A stretch of 64,000 nucleotides of DNA from Torymus aiolomorphi (GCA_036365515.1 CM070877.1:5589001-5653000); one strand, 5' to 3'; counted from the first letter of the stretch, positions 13,594 to 25,762 are shown. The notes: a model not told the origin generated them from the sequence alone. Numbers and translations are program-made.

Positions 13594-14013
13594 ATATCGT
13601 CGCGCGGTACGAAGAAAAGCCAACTTGGAAGTTACAGGCGAAGAAAAGCCAAAAGCGCGTCTAAGGCGAAGAAAAGCCAGTTTGGGTCCTCCCAGACGAA
13701 GAAAAGCCAGTTTGCGCCGTTCCTGCGGAGGAAAAATCCCAACTGACGGCAACTAATCAATTAATAGTTATCTACTTATCTTGACTGATCATCTTTTTAT
13801 CTTATCCTTTTATCGTTTTAAAAGATTTTAAATCTTTTTGGTTATCTTTTTATCTTTATCGTATCTTATTATCTTAAAGTTATCTATAATATACCAACAT
13901 GTTACTTTCGTTTGAGAAAAGTCAAACTGTCTTTTCTTCGCCTTAGACGCGTTTTTGGCTTTTCTTCACCTGCAACTTCCAAGTTGGCTTTTCTTCGTAC
14001 CACGCGACGATAT
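13594..14013. repeat. Inverted repeat with tandem GAAGAAAAGCCA units
   Basis: Arms 13594-13680 and 13927-14013 are about 87 bp and nearly identical in inverse orientation. Each contains three GAAGAAAAGCCA units about 29 bp apart (left arm 13611, 13640, 13668). A fourth unit (13698) and a degenerate fifth lie inside the left arm. The end sequence is ATATCGTCGCG. I see no target duplication. Tandem subterminal repeats of this kind are common transposase-binding arrays, but that is inference. A loop of about 245 bp is AT-rich. Confidence 0.75.
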
Positions 14014-14279
14014 AGCAAAAACAATCTAGTTTTGCAACACCTTTCCACAATGATAAATATTGTAATCTTACCATGAAACTATAGATATAGTTCTGCTATT
14101 AATAAAACTAGATAACCCATCGAACAGGATCTTGTATTTCAATAAATTAAGAACACCAATTGACATCAGATTTTAAAATTATGATGATAAATCATCCAAC
14201 TTTGCCTTCCGTCAATTTTCGTCGAGATAGACATAAACACGAGTACTTACACCGCTTCCCAAAACTCATTATCCTAAGT
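14014..14279. other. AT-rich spacer
   Basis: Nothing recognised. Confidence 0.4.
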
Positions 14280-14720
14280 GAAAAAGTAGACCACCTCTGC
14301 CCCCTCCCCCCTCCCGCCAAAAAGAACTTCGTTCCCGTAATCTCCGATCTTCTGCAATAAAACTCCGCCTCCACAAGAACTTTCGGATAAATTATCGCCC
14401 CCGCGAAAAAGCAGCGAACCCTACACTTCAAAATTCGCTGATGCAGCAGCTCTAACGCGCATGCGCGTCTACCTCCTTAGCACAAAACAAAGGGAAATTT
14501 AATGATTCTCCTAATGAGACAGCTCCGTCGTTTTTGAAATTCACAGAAACGAAGCCGAGTTCGAAATAACGAGGACTACACAGGTATATAACGCGCGCAA
14601 AGCGATTGCGCGCAGGCCGGCGGCGAGGATAATAGCGTATTTAAAAGTGAGCGCGGGGGCGGATGAAAGACGACAGGGACAGAGAGAGAGAAAGAGTCGG
14701 AGGCTGGAGGGACCTGAGAC
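14280..14720. other. GC-rich island
   Basis: Pyrimidine-rich start (cccctccccc near 14302), then CpG-rich DNA with tatataacgcgcgc at 14584. That could pass for a TATA box, but no initiator or open frame supports a promoter. Confidence 0.35.
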
Positions 14721-15160
14721 ACCCCGATGATCCCAACGGGCGATAAAGCGTTATTGATTGTAATTTTAATTAAAGTTTGCGAATAATATAAGAGCTTAGA
14801 GTGTTTGTTTTGCACATTTTGGCCGATTTGATCGAAATGACAATAATAACCAGTGAGTTAGGTAAAAAAAAAAAGATGAGAAATTTTTGTTTCTCACACG
14901 TTGCTTTTCAATAGCAGCATTGTGCATATAAATATCGTACGTGAAAAAATGTGGCAAAGATCAAATTAAAAGATTAAAAACCCCTTCTTTACTTTGCTTT
15001 TTTTTTAATTAAAAATCTCCTCTAGTTTTTAATAATGATTCTAAAAACTAATTAAATCTGTACATTGATTTCGTACACCGCGTCCTTTTTTTATTTCACG
15101 GAACTCCTGTTTATTTTAAAATTTTTTATCGAATTAAACAAACAATTTTCTCTTACACCC
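14721..15160. other. AT-rich spacer
   Basis: Homopolymer-rich and without features. Confidence 0.5.
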
Positions 15161-15660
15161 ACACACATACACATACATTTACCGTTATACACTCACAAAT
15201 TAAATAAAGCATCCTACTCGAGAGAGGGAGAAAGAGAGAGAGCCTTTTCCTCTGCAGTCTCTTCCGTCTGCGCGCACGCAAGAAATCCGAATTGAAATTG
15301 AGAACATATTCAAAGCCTCAATCCTGTACTATACCCATCCACTTCAAGCTCAAAACAAATATGCGCGCGCGCGTCTTCCTCGCGTGTGTACAAACGCAGC
15401 TTTCGCATGCGGAGGATTCGATGCTGCACTTTGTTGCCTTTCCCTCACCCGCCTGCGTATTGTACATGTGTGTGTGTGTGTGTGTATGTGTGTGTGTAAA
15501 ACATGCGGAGCGTGTGCTTCATTATTTCGGAAGCACGCGCGCGAGAAAGAGAGTATTGTACACGTGGGCGAATTCGAATTCGGGTGCTGTCGAAAAGTTT
15601 TTCATTTGGATTGTTTCACACGCTTTTTTTGAGTTTTGCGAAATGCAGGTTCGTTTTGTA
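15161..15660. other. Mixed island with short (TG)n
   Basis: Contains acacac, GAGAGA and a (TG)n run at about 15469-15497. The 175-codon frame 15292-15819 runs through the TG tract and lacks recognisable motifs. Confidence 0.4.
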
Positions 15661-15955
15661 ATTTTTTTTTATTTTTTGGTCAGCGGTGCGAATAAAATGA
15701 ACAGTATTGATATGCATGTATACGGAAAATTCCTGGACACGTGCAATACATTGCATAAAATCTGGAAAAACCTGAAAATTAATATCGACACAATTAATAA
15801 TTCACGTAAAGTGAGATAATATATGCTTATACACACATGTATTATTAATATTACTGAAATGAAATCTGTATGATGTAAATATATTAACCATAATTATCAT
15901 TCATAAGAGTTTTTAATAACAAAAACCTAAATAATGATAAGCTAAAGATAAACAG
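15661..15955. other. AT-rich spacer
   Basis: Nothing recognised. Confidence 0.5.
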
Positions 15956-16089
<134 letters not shown>

Positions 16090-16139
16090 CTTCTAGGAAT
16101 AACGACTTATCTGACTTCTACGTGTTTTCGAGAAATCGC

Positions 16140-16412
16140 CGCACGGAAAAAACTTTGGGACGGCAGCGCTCTCTATAGAGACAGGAGCAGTGCCAAATGA
16201 GCGGACTTCTGCTACACTTCGAGTGAGAAAGCAGCGCTCTCGATTCAGGAGCGCTGCTGCCCCGAATTTGGGACAACAGCAGCCTCGTGATAGCAGCAAT
16301 CCCAACTCGGGACGACGGTGCGCTCGAGGTGAGGTCACTGTATTCCAAAACTGATGAGAGCGCTGCGCTCTCAGCGCCCAGAGAGCTGCTGCCCCGACCT
16401 TTTTTCCGTGCG
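16140..16412. mobile_element. Inverted-repeat element with CAGCGCTCTC motifs (273 bp)
   Basis: Ends are inverse copies: CGCACGGAAAAAA followed by a GGGACGGCAGC/GGGGCAGCAGC block. Inside, CAGCGCTCTC or its inverse appears several times (near 16163, 16232 and 16358), so much of the element can fold back. No clear target duplication. It sits 50 bp from the (TG)n array. Confidence 0.55.
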
Positions 16413-16570
16413 TTTTAAAATTTCTGTCATGACACTTCATATGTAAGATCGAAATGCGCCAGATGAGTCATAACAATTTAGACATTTACAAAGGTATCGA
16501 ATACCTTTCGAACCCTACTATCAGCTGCTAGAATAGATTTTTGTTCTTTCTATAAACAAACAAAACAATG

Positions 16571-17060
16571 CAGTTAAGGCGTTATTCCGCTAACTGTGCA
16601 GTTAAGTGGTTTAGGCAAATTGTTCAAATAAGATAAATAACAGTTATTTCTATACTTAAAACATAGAATACGAATTCTTTTTTAAATATTCATTCCCACG
16701 CATGCGCCTCCTAACGGAATGTGCGTGAAGTCAACGGAATTCGGTAAACCGAATACCGAATGTCACTCGGTTACTATTTATACACACCCTTTGATCTTTG
16801 TTGCTATAAAAATAGGTATGTCATAATCTGTTTATTGCATATAGTATTAACTTCAAAACGGTGCTTTTAATTAAATATAAATATTCAGTTAAGTGGTTTT
16901 TTCGGGTACAGGTGCAGTTAAGTGGTTATGCACTTAACTGATATTTGCTCTTTGAACGCGTTTCAGATTTCCGGACCAAGTCCACATGAAAAAGGGTAGT
17001 TAGAGGGTATACATTCCGGTACTAACTCAATTTTGACAAAAAGTCAGTTAAGTTGTTATT
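16571..17060. repeat. Dispersed CAGTTAAGTGGTTA motif array
   Basis: The motif or close variants occur at 16571, 16600, 16886, 16915 and 17044, and inverted (cacttaactg) at 16931, within about 490 bp of otherwise AT-rich DNA. The copies at 16915 and 16931 form a small hairpin. This may be an unclassified element or a cluster of protein-binding sites. Confidence 0.55.
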
Positions 17061-17239
17061 CCTGGAAGCCACAGATATAATTTAAAAAATTGGAATTAAC
17101 TATATTTAGAGTCTGTAAAATGAAAAATATTGAATTATATCCAAGAATCAATCCATCCAAACTTGAATTATTTAACTCTTCCAACTGTTCATTAAACCCT
17201 ACAATTTAGATAAAGAAAAAAAGGCATCATTCACAGAAA
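17061..17239. other. AT-rich spacer
   Basis: Nothing recognised. Confidence 0.4.
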
Positions 17240-17880
17240 TTGTTCCGTATACAGACACGGCATAAAATGCCCGTCGATCCGCTATTGCTCCGACTCAACC
17301 CCACGCTGCAAAAGATCCACTTGCTCAAAGGAATAAAAAAGCAGCGGCATGAGCTGCAAAGGCCTGGCTGTATAGTACATCAAAGATCGTTGCGCGGCGC
17401 GCGCTCGTTCGCTTTCGCTAATCAGCAGATAAAAACCCGGCCAGTAAACAAACTCGCGCGCACAAAAGGATCATCGTGAATATTACATACTCTCGCTAGA
17501 GTGAAATCCTCCCATGCGAGAATCGAATTTCGAAATCCAAGTGTATGTCGCTATCGGTGACTTCTCCGTATTCCGTCCTTCAGTTAATGTATAGAGCCAC
17601 AGCAAGAGAGGAGCAGAGGGAGATATATACAGATAGAGTGGAGCGTGACGAAGGGAAAAAGGCTTCGCGAGGATGCTTCTCGCGTATTCATTATGGAGAG
17701 GGAGGGAGAGAGACGGATGTTTAGCCGTTTGTTTTTCGCATTGTTGGCATAGAGCGCGTTGGAATGCGCGTTTGTTTAGGAAAATTGGGTTTATAAATAG
17801 ACGAGTGAGAGAAAGACGGGGGAAAGGATTAACCGCGATTATCCCGGGGGTGGGTATGTATAGGGGTAAATAGAAGTTTA
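17240..17880. other. CpG-rich island
   Basis: GC-rich with gcgcggcgcgcgc at 17391 and purine-rich GAGGGAG tracts near 17696. Small plus-strand frames are compositional. Confidence 0.4.
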
Positions 17881-18179
17881 ATTTGAATTAAGGCTGGCTT
17901 TGTGAAACGAGAAAGAATTTCTTTGATTAAACATGCTTTTCTTTCCTCGAATGCAAAATAGATGCTTTAATTATTTAGAGAATATTTTAGTAATGAAACA
18001 AATATTCGTGAATTTCTTGGAAAGTCTGAGCAGGTTTGTCGGTTACTACTTGTGCTTTTACACGCACACGCGAAGAATAAACATTAATTCTAACCGGAAT
18101 TATATTTTCTTCGAGAGAATTTCCCTGGAAAAACTAGAGCAACTTCGGCCATAAAATTAAGTCGAACGCGCTACGTACA
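17881..18179. other. AT-rich spacer
   Basis: Nothing recognised. Confidence 0.4.
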
Positions 18180-19343
18180 CTATCACACACACTTTCTTCG
18201 AATCGAACGAAACTTTTCGAAATTCCGGAAATTCTCTCCTCCCGACCCCCATAAATATACAACTCGCCTACAACCTTTTTCGAAGCGAAAATTCCCCCGT
18301 CCCCCCTCTCTTCGCCCCGAATTAACATAAAAAGCGTACTCGCTCTCTCCCCCTCTAACAAATGAAATTTGGCCAGCGCGCGCGCCCTTTACCGTATATA
18401 CGTATACATAGCTCACCGGGGCGAAATTAAGGCCGCTGAACTCGAGGATAAGAAAATAAAGAAGAAGAGAGAGAGAATGAGGGAGCGGATCAAACAAGAG
18501 AGATCGCCTGCAGGAGATGACAGAATAAACACTTGGACGTACGCCGCTGCAAATTACGATCCCCTTTCGCGAGCCGTATAGCTATATCTCGCGCCCAGTC
18601 CTTCATGACCTCACCGAATCCTGAGAGAGAGAGGAGAGGAGAGGAGCTTTGCAGCAGTCTTCGGTTCTCCGGTGAGCTGTGCGAGTGCGGGCCGGTGTGT
18701 TTTCTCTGCGATGATGATTTTAGGTGAAAGTGGGCCGCTTTGTGTTGCGGAGCTACAGCTGTCGGAGAAAGGAATTAAGCTGGCGCGCGCTTGTTTTTCG
18801 AGTGGCGGTCGAAGAATTTATAGTATAGTCCCACTGTGTAACAATACTACGGGGAAACGTGTTGATTTGCAGAAAAAGTGGAAGGGAAATTTTCTTACAC
18901 GCGTGTCCAGGACCAAAATATATATGTATTCAAGGCTCGCCCACTGTTATGATAACTGAACCAGCATGAAAATACGAATATAAATTCTAAAAGAATTCTT
19001 TCGAGTCTGCACTTCAACGCAAACAGCTCCCAGGCATGTTTACACCTACACAGCCCAGCGGCCATAGGTAGTAGACGCATGAGCGAGCGCAAATAGGTCC
19101 ACACGGCCGCCGCGCGTATAGTACGCGAGCGGGTTTAACACGGACGGAGACAATGGCGACTAAGGTATGTCGCATTACGCGCGCCTCGTGTGTACGCGGG
19201 CATCGCGCGTGCGGGTGTATCTGTGACTGCGTCGTCGTCGACGTCGTAGCCCCTAATCCGCTTCTCTTATCTGCGTGGCCGGATCTTTTGTCCGCGATTA
19301 TGGCCGGGACGACGGATGACTGTGCTCGCGGTTGCTGCTAAGC
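18180..19343. other. Large GC-rich island (1.2 kb)
   Basis: Pyrimidine-rich at 18290-18360, GA-rich at 18450-18490 and 18620-18655, CpG-dense at 19080-19330. It contains the MATK exon candidate at 19153 and ends at a (TG)n array. One of the better places in the window for a hidden 5' exon or promoter, but unproven. Confidence 0.4.
19153..19164 (+). CDS. Candidate first coding exon end (M-A-T-K, then donor)
   Basis: The sequence gacaATGGCGACTAAG is followed at once by GTATGT (19165-19170). The ATG has A at -3 and G at +4, a favourable start context, and AAG|GTATGT is a good splice donor, leaving phase 0 after four codons. The CpG-rich DNA upstream would suit a 5' UTR. No downstream exon or initiator was identified, and chance could produce this in GC-rich DNA. 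A continuous frame runs on through the putative intron to 19341 without recognisable content. Confidence 0.18.
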
Positions 19344-19353
19344 GTGTGTGTGT

Positions 19354-19429
<76 letters not shown>
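19344..19429. repeat. (TG)n microsatellite with TATG at both edges
   Basis: About 80 bp of TG dinucleotides, interrupted by TATG near its left side and at its right end. Confidence 0.97.
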
Positions 19430-19430
<1 letters not shown>

Positions 19431-19589
19431 CGTGGTTTGATTATGTGGCGAGTGGGTGGTGGTGTTTGGAGGGCTTATTTTTGCGTTTGGGTTTGAAGAA
19501 TGGTTATGTTTTTGTTCAGGAGGATGTAGTTTTATGAGTTTTGAATTGAAATTGAATAGAGATATTATGTTATAAAAAACTTTTTTTCA

Positions 19590-19705
19590 CACAGCGTGCG
19601 CAAAACACGGCTTTTCGGGTTTGTTTTCCGTGTGCAAAGCGCTAGGTTTGCACACTCTGAGAAAGTGTGCGCAAAGCACTTGCTTTGCACACTGTTTCAC
19701 ACACG
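19590..19705. repeat. Cluster of GTGYGCAAAGC hairpin motifs
   Basis: cgtgcgcaaaac, gtgtgcaaagcgc, gtttgcacac, gtgtgcgcaaagc and gctttgcacac follow each other with alternating orientation. The last pair forms a hairpin around actt. The half-site resembles the gcgtaaag hairpins at 13024 and 13530. Confidence 0.6.
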
Positions 19706-20399
19706 CTTCGATTTCTTTTTATTTGAAAATTTTCTAAAAGGAAACGTGTGTTTAGAAAACCGCTTTACCGATTCAAAACAAATAACAAAACATAACAATT
19801 CGTATATACGCATTAAATAATGTATAATATTTTTCACTTTAATGTTAAATTAAAGATGTATAAGTTTGTTTGAATGCATTTGCCAATTTATTATAACACA
19901 GTTTTTTTTTTGTTTAAATAAACTTCACATTTAAGTTAAATAATACTATGATTATTTATATTGATATATGTCTTTTTTATCTTTTCTATATTTACTTACT
20001 CGTTATTTTTGTCACCCTCGCTGACGCTCGGCCGACAAAATCGTCTCGCGCTTCGTTTCATATTACTTATTTATTTTTATGTATTGTTATTTTAATTATA
20101 GGTTTGCCGTATTTTGCGCACTTCTGTGAAAAAATAGTATAATACGCAACACGTGCGCAAGGTGATAGGACATAATGTACTATTCTTCATGAGAGGAAGT
20201 CAAGTGCTAGTGGTTTATCAAATTAATAATACTTATTATTATTACTTGACTTTAGTCATTGAATTTAATCTCTATAAGACACTTTATTCACAATTAAAGA
20301 ACACCGTCCGATTAACTAAAAACCGCAATGAAAGACCACATTATTCCTTAAATAATGAAATAACAGTTGTTGTTATGCTTTCCTGAAAATCCGCGTATC
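19706..20399. other. AT-rich spacer
   Basis: Small plus-strand frames (64 to 77 codons) are AT-driven. Nothing recognised. Confidence 0.5.
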
Positions 20400-21200
20400 A
20401 AAAACCAGCTGTAGATTTCCATTTGCAAAACCAGCGCGCAAATTCGGCTTTGCATCCAAGATTTTCTCCATGCATTTTCATATAAGACACATCCCCTTTC
20501 CCCCGCCTTCTCAGACCAGCAATTCGAAATGAAAAATGAAATCCTCCCCGTGCCAAGAAAATCTCAAAATTAACGCATGCGCCCGATTGCGCCATAAATA
20601 GAGCGCGGGAGGGCGCCGAGCGTAGCAGCGCCAGAGCTCTGCCTCTAATTCAAGCCTTTCCTTTGATTAAAAAACTTGGCCGACCGACCGGCCGTGATAC
20701 TCGTCTCTCTCGATATATATGCATACACTACTTTATCGCAATTACCGGCGAGGGAGCGAAAAATATCTCTTTCCCGACGCACGCGGAAAAAGAAAGAGCT
20801 TCTGAAAGGGATAATGGCGGCAGGTATAGAAGGAGTCGTAATCCTGGGAGAGAGGGAAAAGCGCGAATGAGAATTGGCTCTTTGCATATAATTTCGCGCG
20901 GCGGTGGCTTCTTCGTGAAAGAGCGCGCGTTATTACGTTATATTATACAGGGCCCTAGTTTAAAATGCATCGAGCGAGGGAGAGAGAGAGAGAAACCTTT
21001 GTCTTATTCCGCGACTTCTTTCGCCTTTGTCCGGCGCCCGCGCCATTCTTCACAGGTGGCTTTTGAGCAGACGAGAGGAAGAAAAGTGCACCCCTCGGTG
21101 AACGCGCGCGATATTTCTTATATATACGATAGTTGCAGGTATTTTCCAATTCTATTGGAAGTCAGCTGCAGGAAGTCTTTGATGCTTAATTTTTAATTGC
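20400..21200. other. GC-rich island
   Basis: CpG-rich, with GAGAGAGAGA near 20981. A 177-codon plus-strand frame (20663-21196) overlaps other frames on both strands and has no domain signature, so I do not call it a gene. Confidence 0.4.
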
Positions 21201-21500
21201 GCGATATAGATTCGACTTTCAAGTGTCTGCATTATTCTGCAGTGTACTCTCAATTGATCGAGGTTTTGGGGAAGGATTGTCCTTGGCGATGATACATAAT
21301 ATATACTTTTTAATTGTGCGAATTATAAAGCAGTTTTTGGGTGAAATCATTGAAATGATTCAGCATAATTAAGCTCTACTTTTCCAGTTGCTTGTTTTCG
21401 ATTGACATTAAAATTTTCAAATCAGGTGCACGGAGGTAATTTTACCAAGTGGAATATAAAAATATAATCGGCAAAATTGCTGGAATATCTTATTTTTACT
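21201..21500. other. AT-rich spacer
   Basis: Nothing recognised. Confidence 0.5.
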
Positions 21501-21504
21501 TTAA

Positions 21505-21882
21505 GGGGGTGTGGTACTCATGCACTCTGTTTTACCGGCAGAACTCGGTAAATTTTATATTATTAAAATAAATATATCGAATTACGTCTTATAAAGAGAT
21601 ATTTGCCCTGTGCAATGTAATAATGTACCAGCTTGCGCAGTTTTGAGCCCAAATATCAACGGCACCCTAAAAAATTTTGCGAACGAAATTTCGGTTATTT
21701 TTGTTCGCAAAATTTTTTAGGATGCCGTTGATATTTGAGCTCAAAACTGCGTAGGCTGGTAGATTATTACATTGCGCAGGGCAACTATCTCTTTATAAGA
21801 CGTAATTCGATATATTTATTTTAATAATATAGAATTTACCGTGTTCTGCCGGTAAAACAGAGTACATGAGTACCACACCCTC
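21505..21882. mobile_element. TTAA-flanked foldback element (378 bp)
   Basis: A complete palindrome with arms 21505-21684 and 21703-21882 (180 bp each) around an 18-bp loop and few mismatches. It starts GGGGGTGTGGTACTC, ends GAGTACCACACCCTC, and sits between TTAA at 21501-21504 and 21883-21886. No coding capacity. The high arm identity suggests fairly recent formation or arm-to-arm conversion. Confidence 0.9.
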
Positions 21883-21963
21883 TTAAACAAAAGATATAAA
21901 ACACTTGCACCGATATGATAAAACTCTGGGTCGCTTGTTACATCTCCTTCAAAGAAATAGCTA

Positions 21964-22182
21964 CACTGAGAGAAGAATATGTTTATATTTATCCTTTAAA
22001 GGACGGGGATTTGGGGTTATTGATTTCTCTAAGAAAATGCATAAAGAACATATCTGATATTAGGGTATTCTCGTGGGTGAAGTGACTATCATGGGTCAAG
22101 CCACTATAGTGGCTTTCCCGTCTTCTAAAGGTTAACATGGTATTTTAACTATTAACATTTTGAGAAAATATTTCTCTCAGTG
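21964..22182. mobile_element. Short inverted-repeat element, CACTGAGAGAA ends (219 bp)
   Basis: Ends CACTGAGAGAA and TTCTCTCAGTG. The left flank is TA and the right flank CA, so a TA target duplication is imperfect. The ends resemble those of the 1.1-kb element at 58678-59780 (CACTGACAGAAAAA). Contains an 18-bp perfect palindrome at 22098-22115 (AAGCCACTATAGTGGCTT). Confidence 0.5.
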
Positions 22183-22860
22183 CAAGAAAACCAAGGATCT
22201 AATTCTTTCATTACCATACTGTAAAGCTTCTATAAAAACCTGTATTAATTGAACCGTAAAATAACGTACACGAACTACTTCTTCATTTTACATAGTTTTT
22301 AACTTCGCAGACGCGTATAACATCTCTCTTGCAAGCGCAAAAACCCACTACGTGCAGGAACTTTTAAACTCCACACACATACACAAGCGCGGGAACACAA
22401 AGACCCGATGTGCAATAACTTACAAGCCCTTTGTTTACACCTCACCTCTTCAAAATTTAATAAAAAGAAACGTGACATACGTATTCATCTCATTACGCCT
22501 ACACATCATTTTCCCTAACTTTTTATGTACGACCGGCTATGAAAGCTGCGTATAATTTGATAGTTAGCGATAGAAAGTCGAGATGCGACCCAAATGAAGC
22601 GAAAAGTTCGGCGGATTGCCTGTGTAATGCGATTTTCCCGCATAGCGGGTTCCCCCTCGGTAATAGGGAAAAGCATGTAAAGTAAGGAGTCTCCCGTAAC
22701 TAATTACAGTTGAATTTCCCGGTTTGGAAGGAGGAAAAAGGAGTGCGGTATTCTAGTTTGCGAGAGTTTTTCGTAATAAGGGTACCGAAATTGAGAGGGA
22801 ACTGTAGGTAAAAATGATTATGGGTTAGGGTTTTTTGTTTGAATGAATTTCATTTTCGTG
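22183..22860. other. AT-rich stretch then weak GC-rich island
   Basis: Moderately GC-rich at 22320-22400 and 22560-22780. No gene recognised. Confidence 0.35.
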
Positions 22861-25080
22861 AAAAGTGAGCTTTCAGATTATATATATATATATAGATTTT
22901 TATTTCAGAATTTTGGAGCAGAAATGGACTTGATTTACATTTTTAACTTAATTATTATACTACTCTCATACTATCCTCATTTACATATTTACATACCTTC
23001 TATACATTATGAGCAATAATATTTTGGTATCACAAATATTTAAATATACATATAAGAAACTAAAAATTTAAATATACATATAATAAACTAAAAATATCTT
23101 TTATTTGGTCTACAAATTCTGTGATTTCACGTTTACATATTTACAGAACATATAATGTTAAGACTTTCACAGGATTCACAAGTTTTACATAATTTTACAA
23201 CTTATACAAATCCCCTTCTACAACGTTATTCAATATATATTTACGTCACTATAAGTTACATACTATATGTATATATAAAAGTTTTTTCTTTTAATATTAC
23301 ATTAATATCTTTACGCGAAATGAGTAAAGGAATAAAAGTGGTTTTTGTTCTTCTCAAATATGTTCTCTCATTCATTATTATCTACAGTTTTTGACTTTAA
23401 AGTTATTAACGAGAAACTTTTGGAGAGAACAAATAAATATATATGACCACGAATTATAACAGAAAATACAATATACATGCAGATTTATTAAGCAAATCTC
23501 TATAAGATGAAGAAGTAACAAGTATGCTTTTATATTAATTATTAATAATTATTAGTAATACTGACTTTAGACTCAGATCGTATGATCCATACATCCTTGA
23601 AAGGATCGATCGTTACATTTTTTTATCTCCATAATAGTTTCGTTCTCTCTATATAACATAGCGTATTCTTTGTGTTATTTAAAAAACTGTTGACATCTAT
23701 ATATAATGCATTACTTTGCTCTGCAATATCAATTTGACTTTCGACATTTTTTTCTTCTTCACTTGCTTCAGTTTTTGGCCATTTTGTGGTAATGGAAAAA
23801 GACCAATAATCTAATAATAAAATTATGTTTGGGATCTGAAAATTCTCAATTTACCTTCCCAAAAAATTTCTTTTGTAAACGACAGATTTCTTGGAAAAAA
23901 TTTGCCATGTTTTGTAATAGTATAAGTAAACGCCAACAGTTTTATTGACCACCTGGTACACTCACATATCTCCATCCTTTGTAATACGAGCCCGACTCTC
24001 CCCTCGAATCTCCACCTTGCTTCTTGATGTGTTATTGTTCTTTGCTATACGTATACTATAGTCTTAAATTTCATTATTCTAGCATTGCTCATTACAAGCT
24101 TCTCCAAATTAGTATCTATCATCAATCTCACGTCCTTTTTCTACCCGCCAAATTTGTTTTTCTCCTAAAGAATCATTAGAATCATCTGTAACAATTTCTT
24201 TTTGTTTCTATTGATGGTGATTCCGGATAAATCTGTTGAGAAAAAAAGCAAAAAATAATTTGTATAGAAATTATAATTTTCATTCAAAAATTTAATCAAA
24301 TCATACTGGTTTTTTTTTACACAATTTTGCAATCTAGAATTGAAAGCTGCTATTTGTGATTAATAGCAAAGAAAAATAGAGACTATTCATTTGCACATTT
24401 GTTTTAAATACTAGCCTTATTTTATATTACTTTAATCTCTCTATGATTACTTTCATCAAGCATACTTTCTGCCTGAAAAGTGCACGGTGCACATGCATAC
24501 ATCATAATCCAACAAAAAATATGACGCACGCAGAATCAAAATGTAATTCTTCTTCGAAAAGGCTTTCCCTCACGGCCGAAACAAAATATGTATTTTTTCA
24601 AATTCTCGTATGTGTTATTAATGGTATTCATGACCGAGGATCTTCACCAGGAGCAGTCACAGCTTTGACAAACTAGTTTTTGATGTGGGATCGCTCGCGG
24701 AAGTTCCACATTTTGTTCCAGTCAGCATATGTGCTGTGATAAATGTCTTTTTACATTAGCGGAACTAATATAGTTTCAGTGCATTACTATAACCCTTTAT
24801 TTAAAAACAAAAACAAATATTATAAACAAAATATTATAAGGCTGATGCTATTCGTTTTTATAATGGGATTATATGTTCACAAAAAAGTCAAGTCTTTAAA
24901 GTAGTAACACGCAATGTCAGTTTCTAAAGTAGTAACAGGCAGAAATATTCAGACCTGACAAAACAAAAAAAACCTATTTAAAGCTAAAAAAACAATTTTT
25001 TAATTAACAAAAATTCTTTAAAATTCATACCTCAGTCTATTTTTTTTCGTTCACATACTTTATGAACTTGTAAAACAGTT
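22861..25080. other. Long AT-rich spacer (2.2 kb)
   Basis: Very AT-rich. A unit of about 29 bp (ttaaatatacatataa...) is tandemly duplicated at about 23039-23095, and a short (TA)n lies at 22879-22893. Frames here are AT-driven. No element ends or gene seen. Confidence 0.5.
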
Positions 25081-25510
25081 ACATTTTTGCATAACTTTAA
25101 TCCGACAGAGTGAACCCGTAAAAGATCGCGCACATACTGTTAACGCTCGAAAACCAAAACTCCCTAAGCTCCTTACGAAACCGACCGAAAATTCCCAACC
25201 CTTTTCGCGTTCGCGAGTTTTCAATCCGTTCAATTTCACCCAGGCCCCTCGACCTTCCTCATCCTTACCCTTTCCCTCTCCATTATGCGCGTGAACTCTC
25301 GAAAGTCGCCGAACGCGGTTTTCCCATTAGCCGTAGTGCACGCGCTTGCGCACACATAGGCACACACACATACGGGTGAAAAACGAACGTCTCGCGGAGC
25401 TAATGGGATTCGGTGTGCCGCGAACTGACCGCGGTTAACGATCTCTGCCTGACAATGAGTCTCTGTGTAATCGGCTCTCGTGGTGGTTGAGTGAGTTATT
25501 TCAGATAAAC
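25081..25510. other. GC-rich island
   Basis: CpG-rich, with acacaca at 25363. Nothing else recognised. AT-rich DNA follows up to the MITE at 25771. Confidence 0.35.
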
Positions 25511-25762
25511 ATTCTGTTTGGAAATTTTTGAATGAAATTCAAAACAACGATTCCGGTGTTTCATTCGCGTAAAGTATGAGAAAATTTCAGGAGGATTATT
25601 GTTGCAAAGCTGGAGAAATTAATGGACAAAATGGACGGCTCACATTCGTTAAAAGGATTTGATAAAAACTGTGTTGTAAAAATCACATTTTCTTTTATAA
25701 CATACAAATTTTTCATATCAATTAAGTATTTATAAAGCTCATATCTCGTTGGAAATATAACA

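Noticed and set aside
13611..13740. GAAGAAAAGCCA repeats as a CRISPR-like array
   Set aside because: Units are 12 bp, spacers are partly similar, the array is mirrored in an inverted arm, and the genome is eukaryotic.
14584..14598. TATA box before a CGCG run
   Set aside because: No initiator at the right distance and no exon downstream.
20663..21196. 177-codon open frame
   Set aside because: Other frames on both strands are open over the same stretch, and composition explains it.
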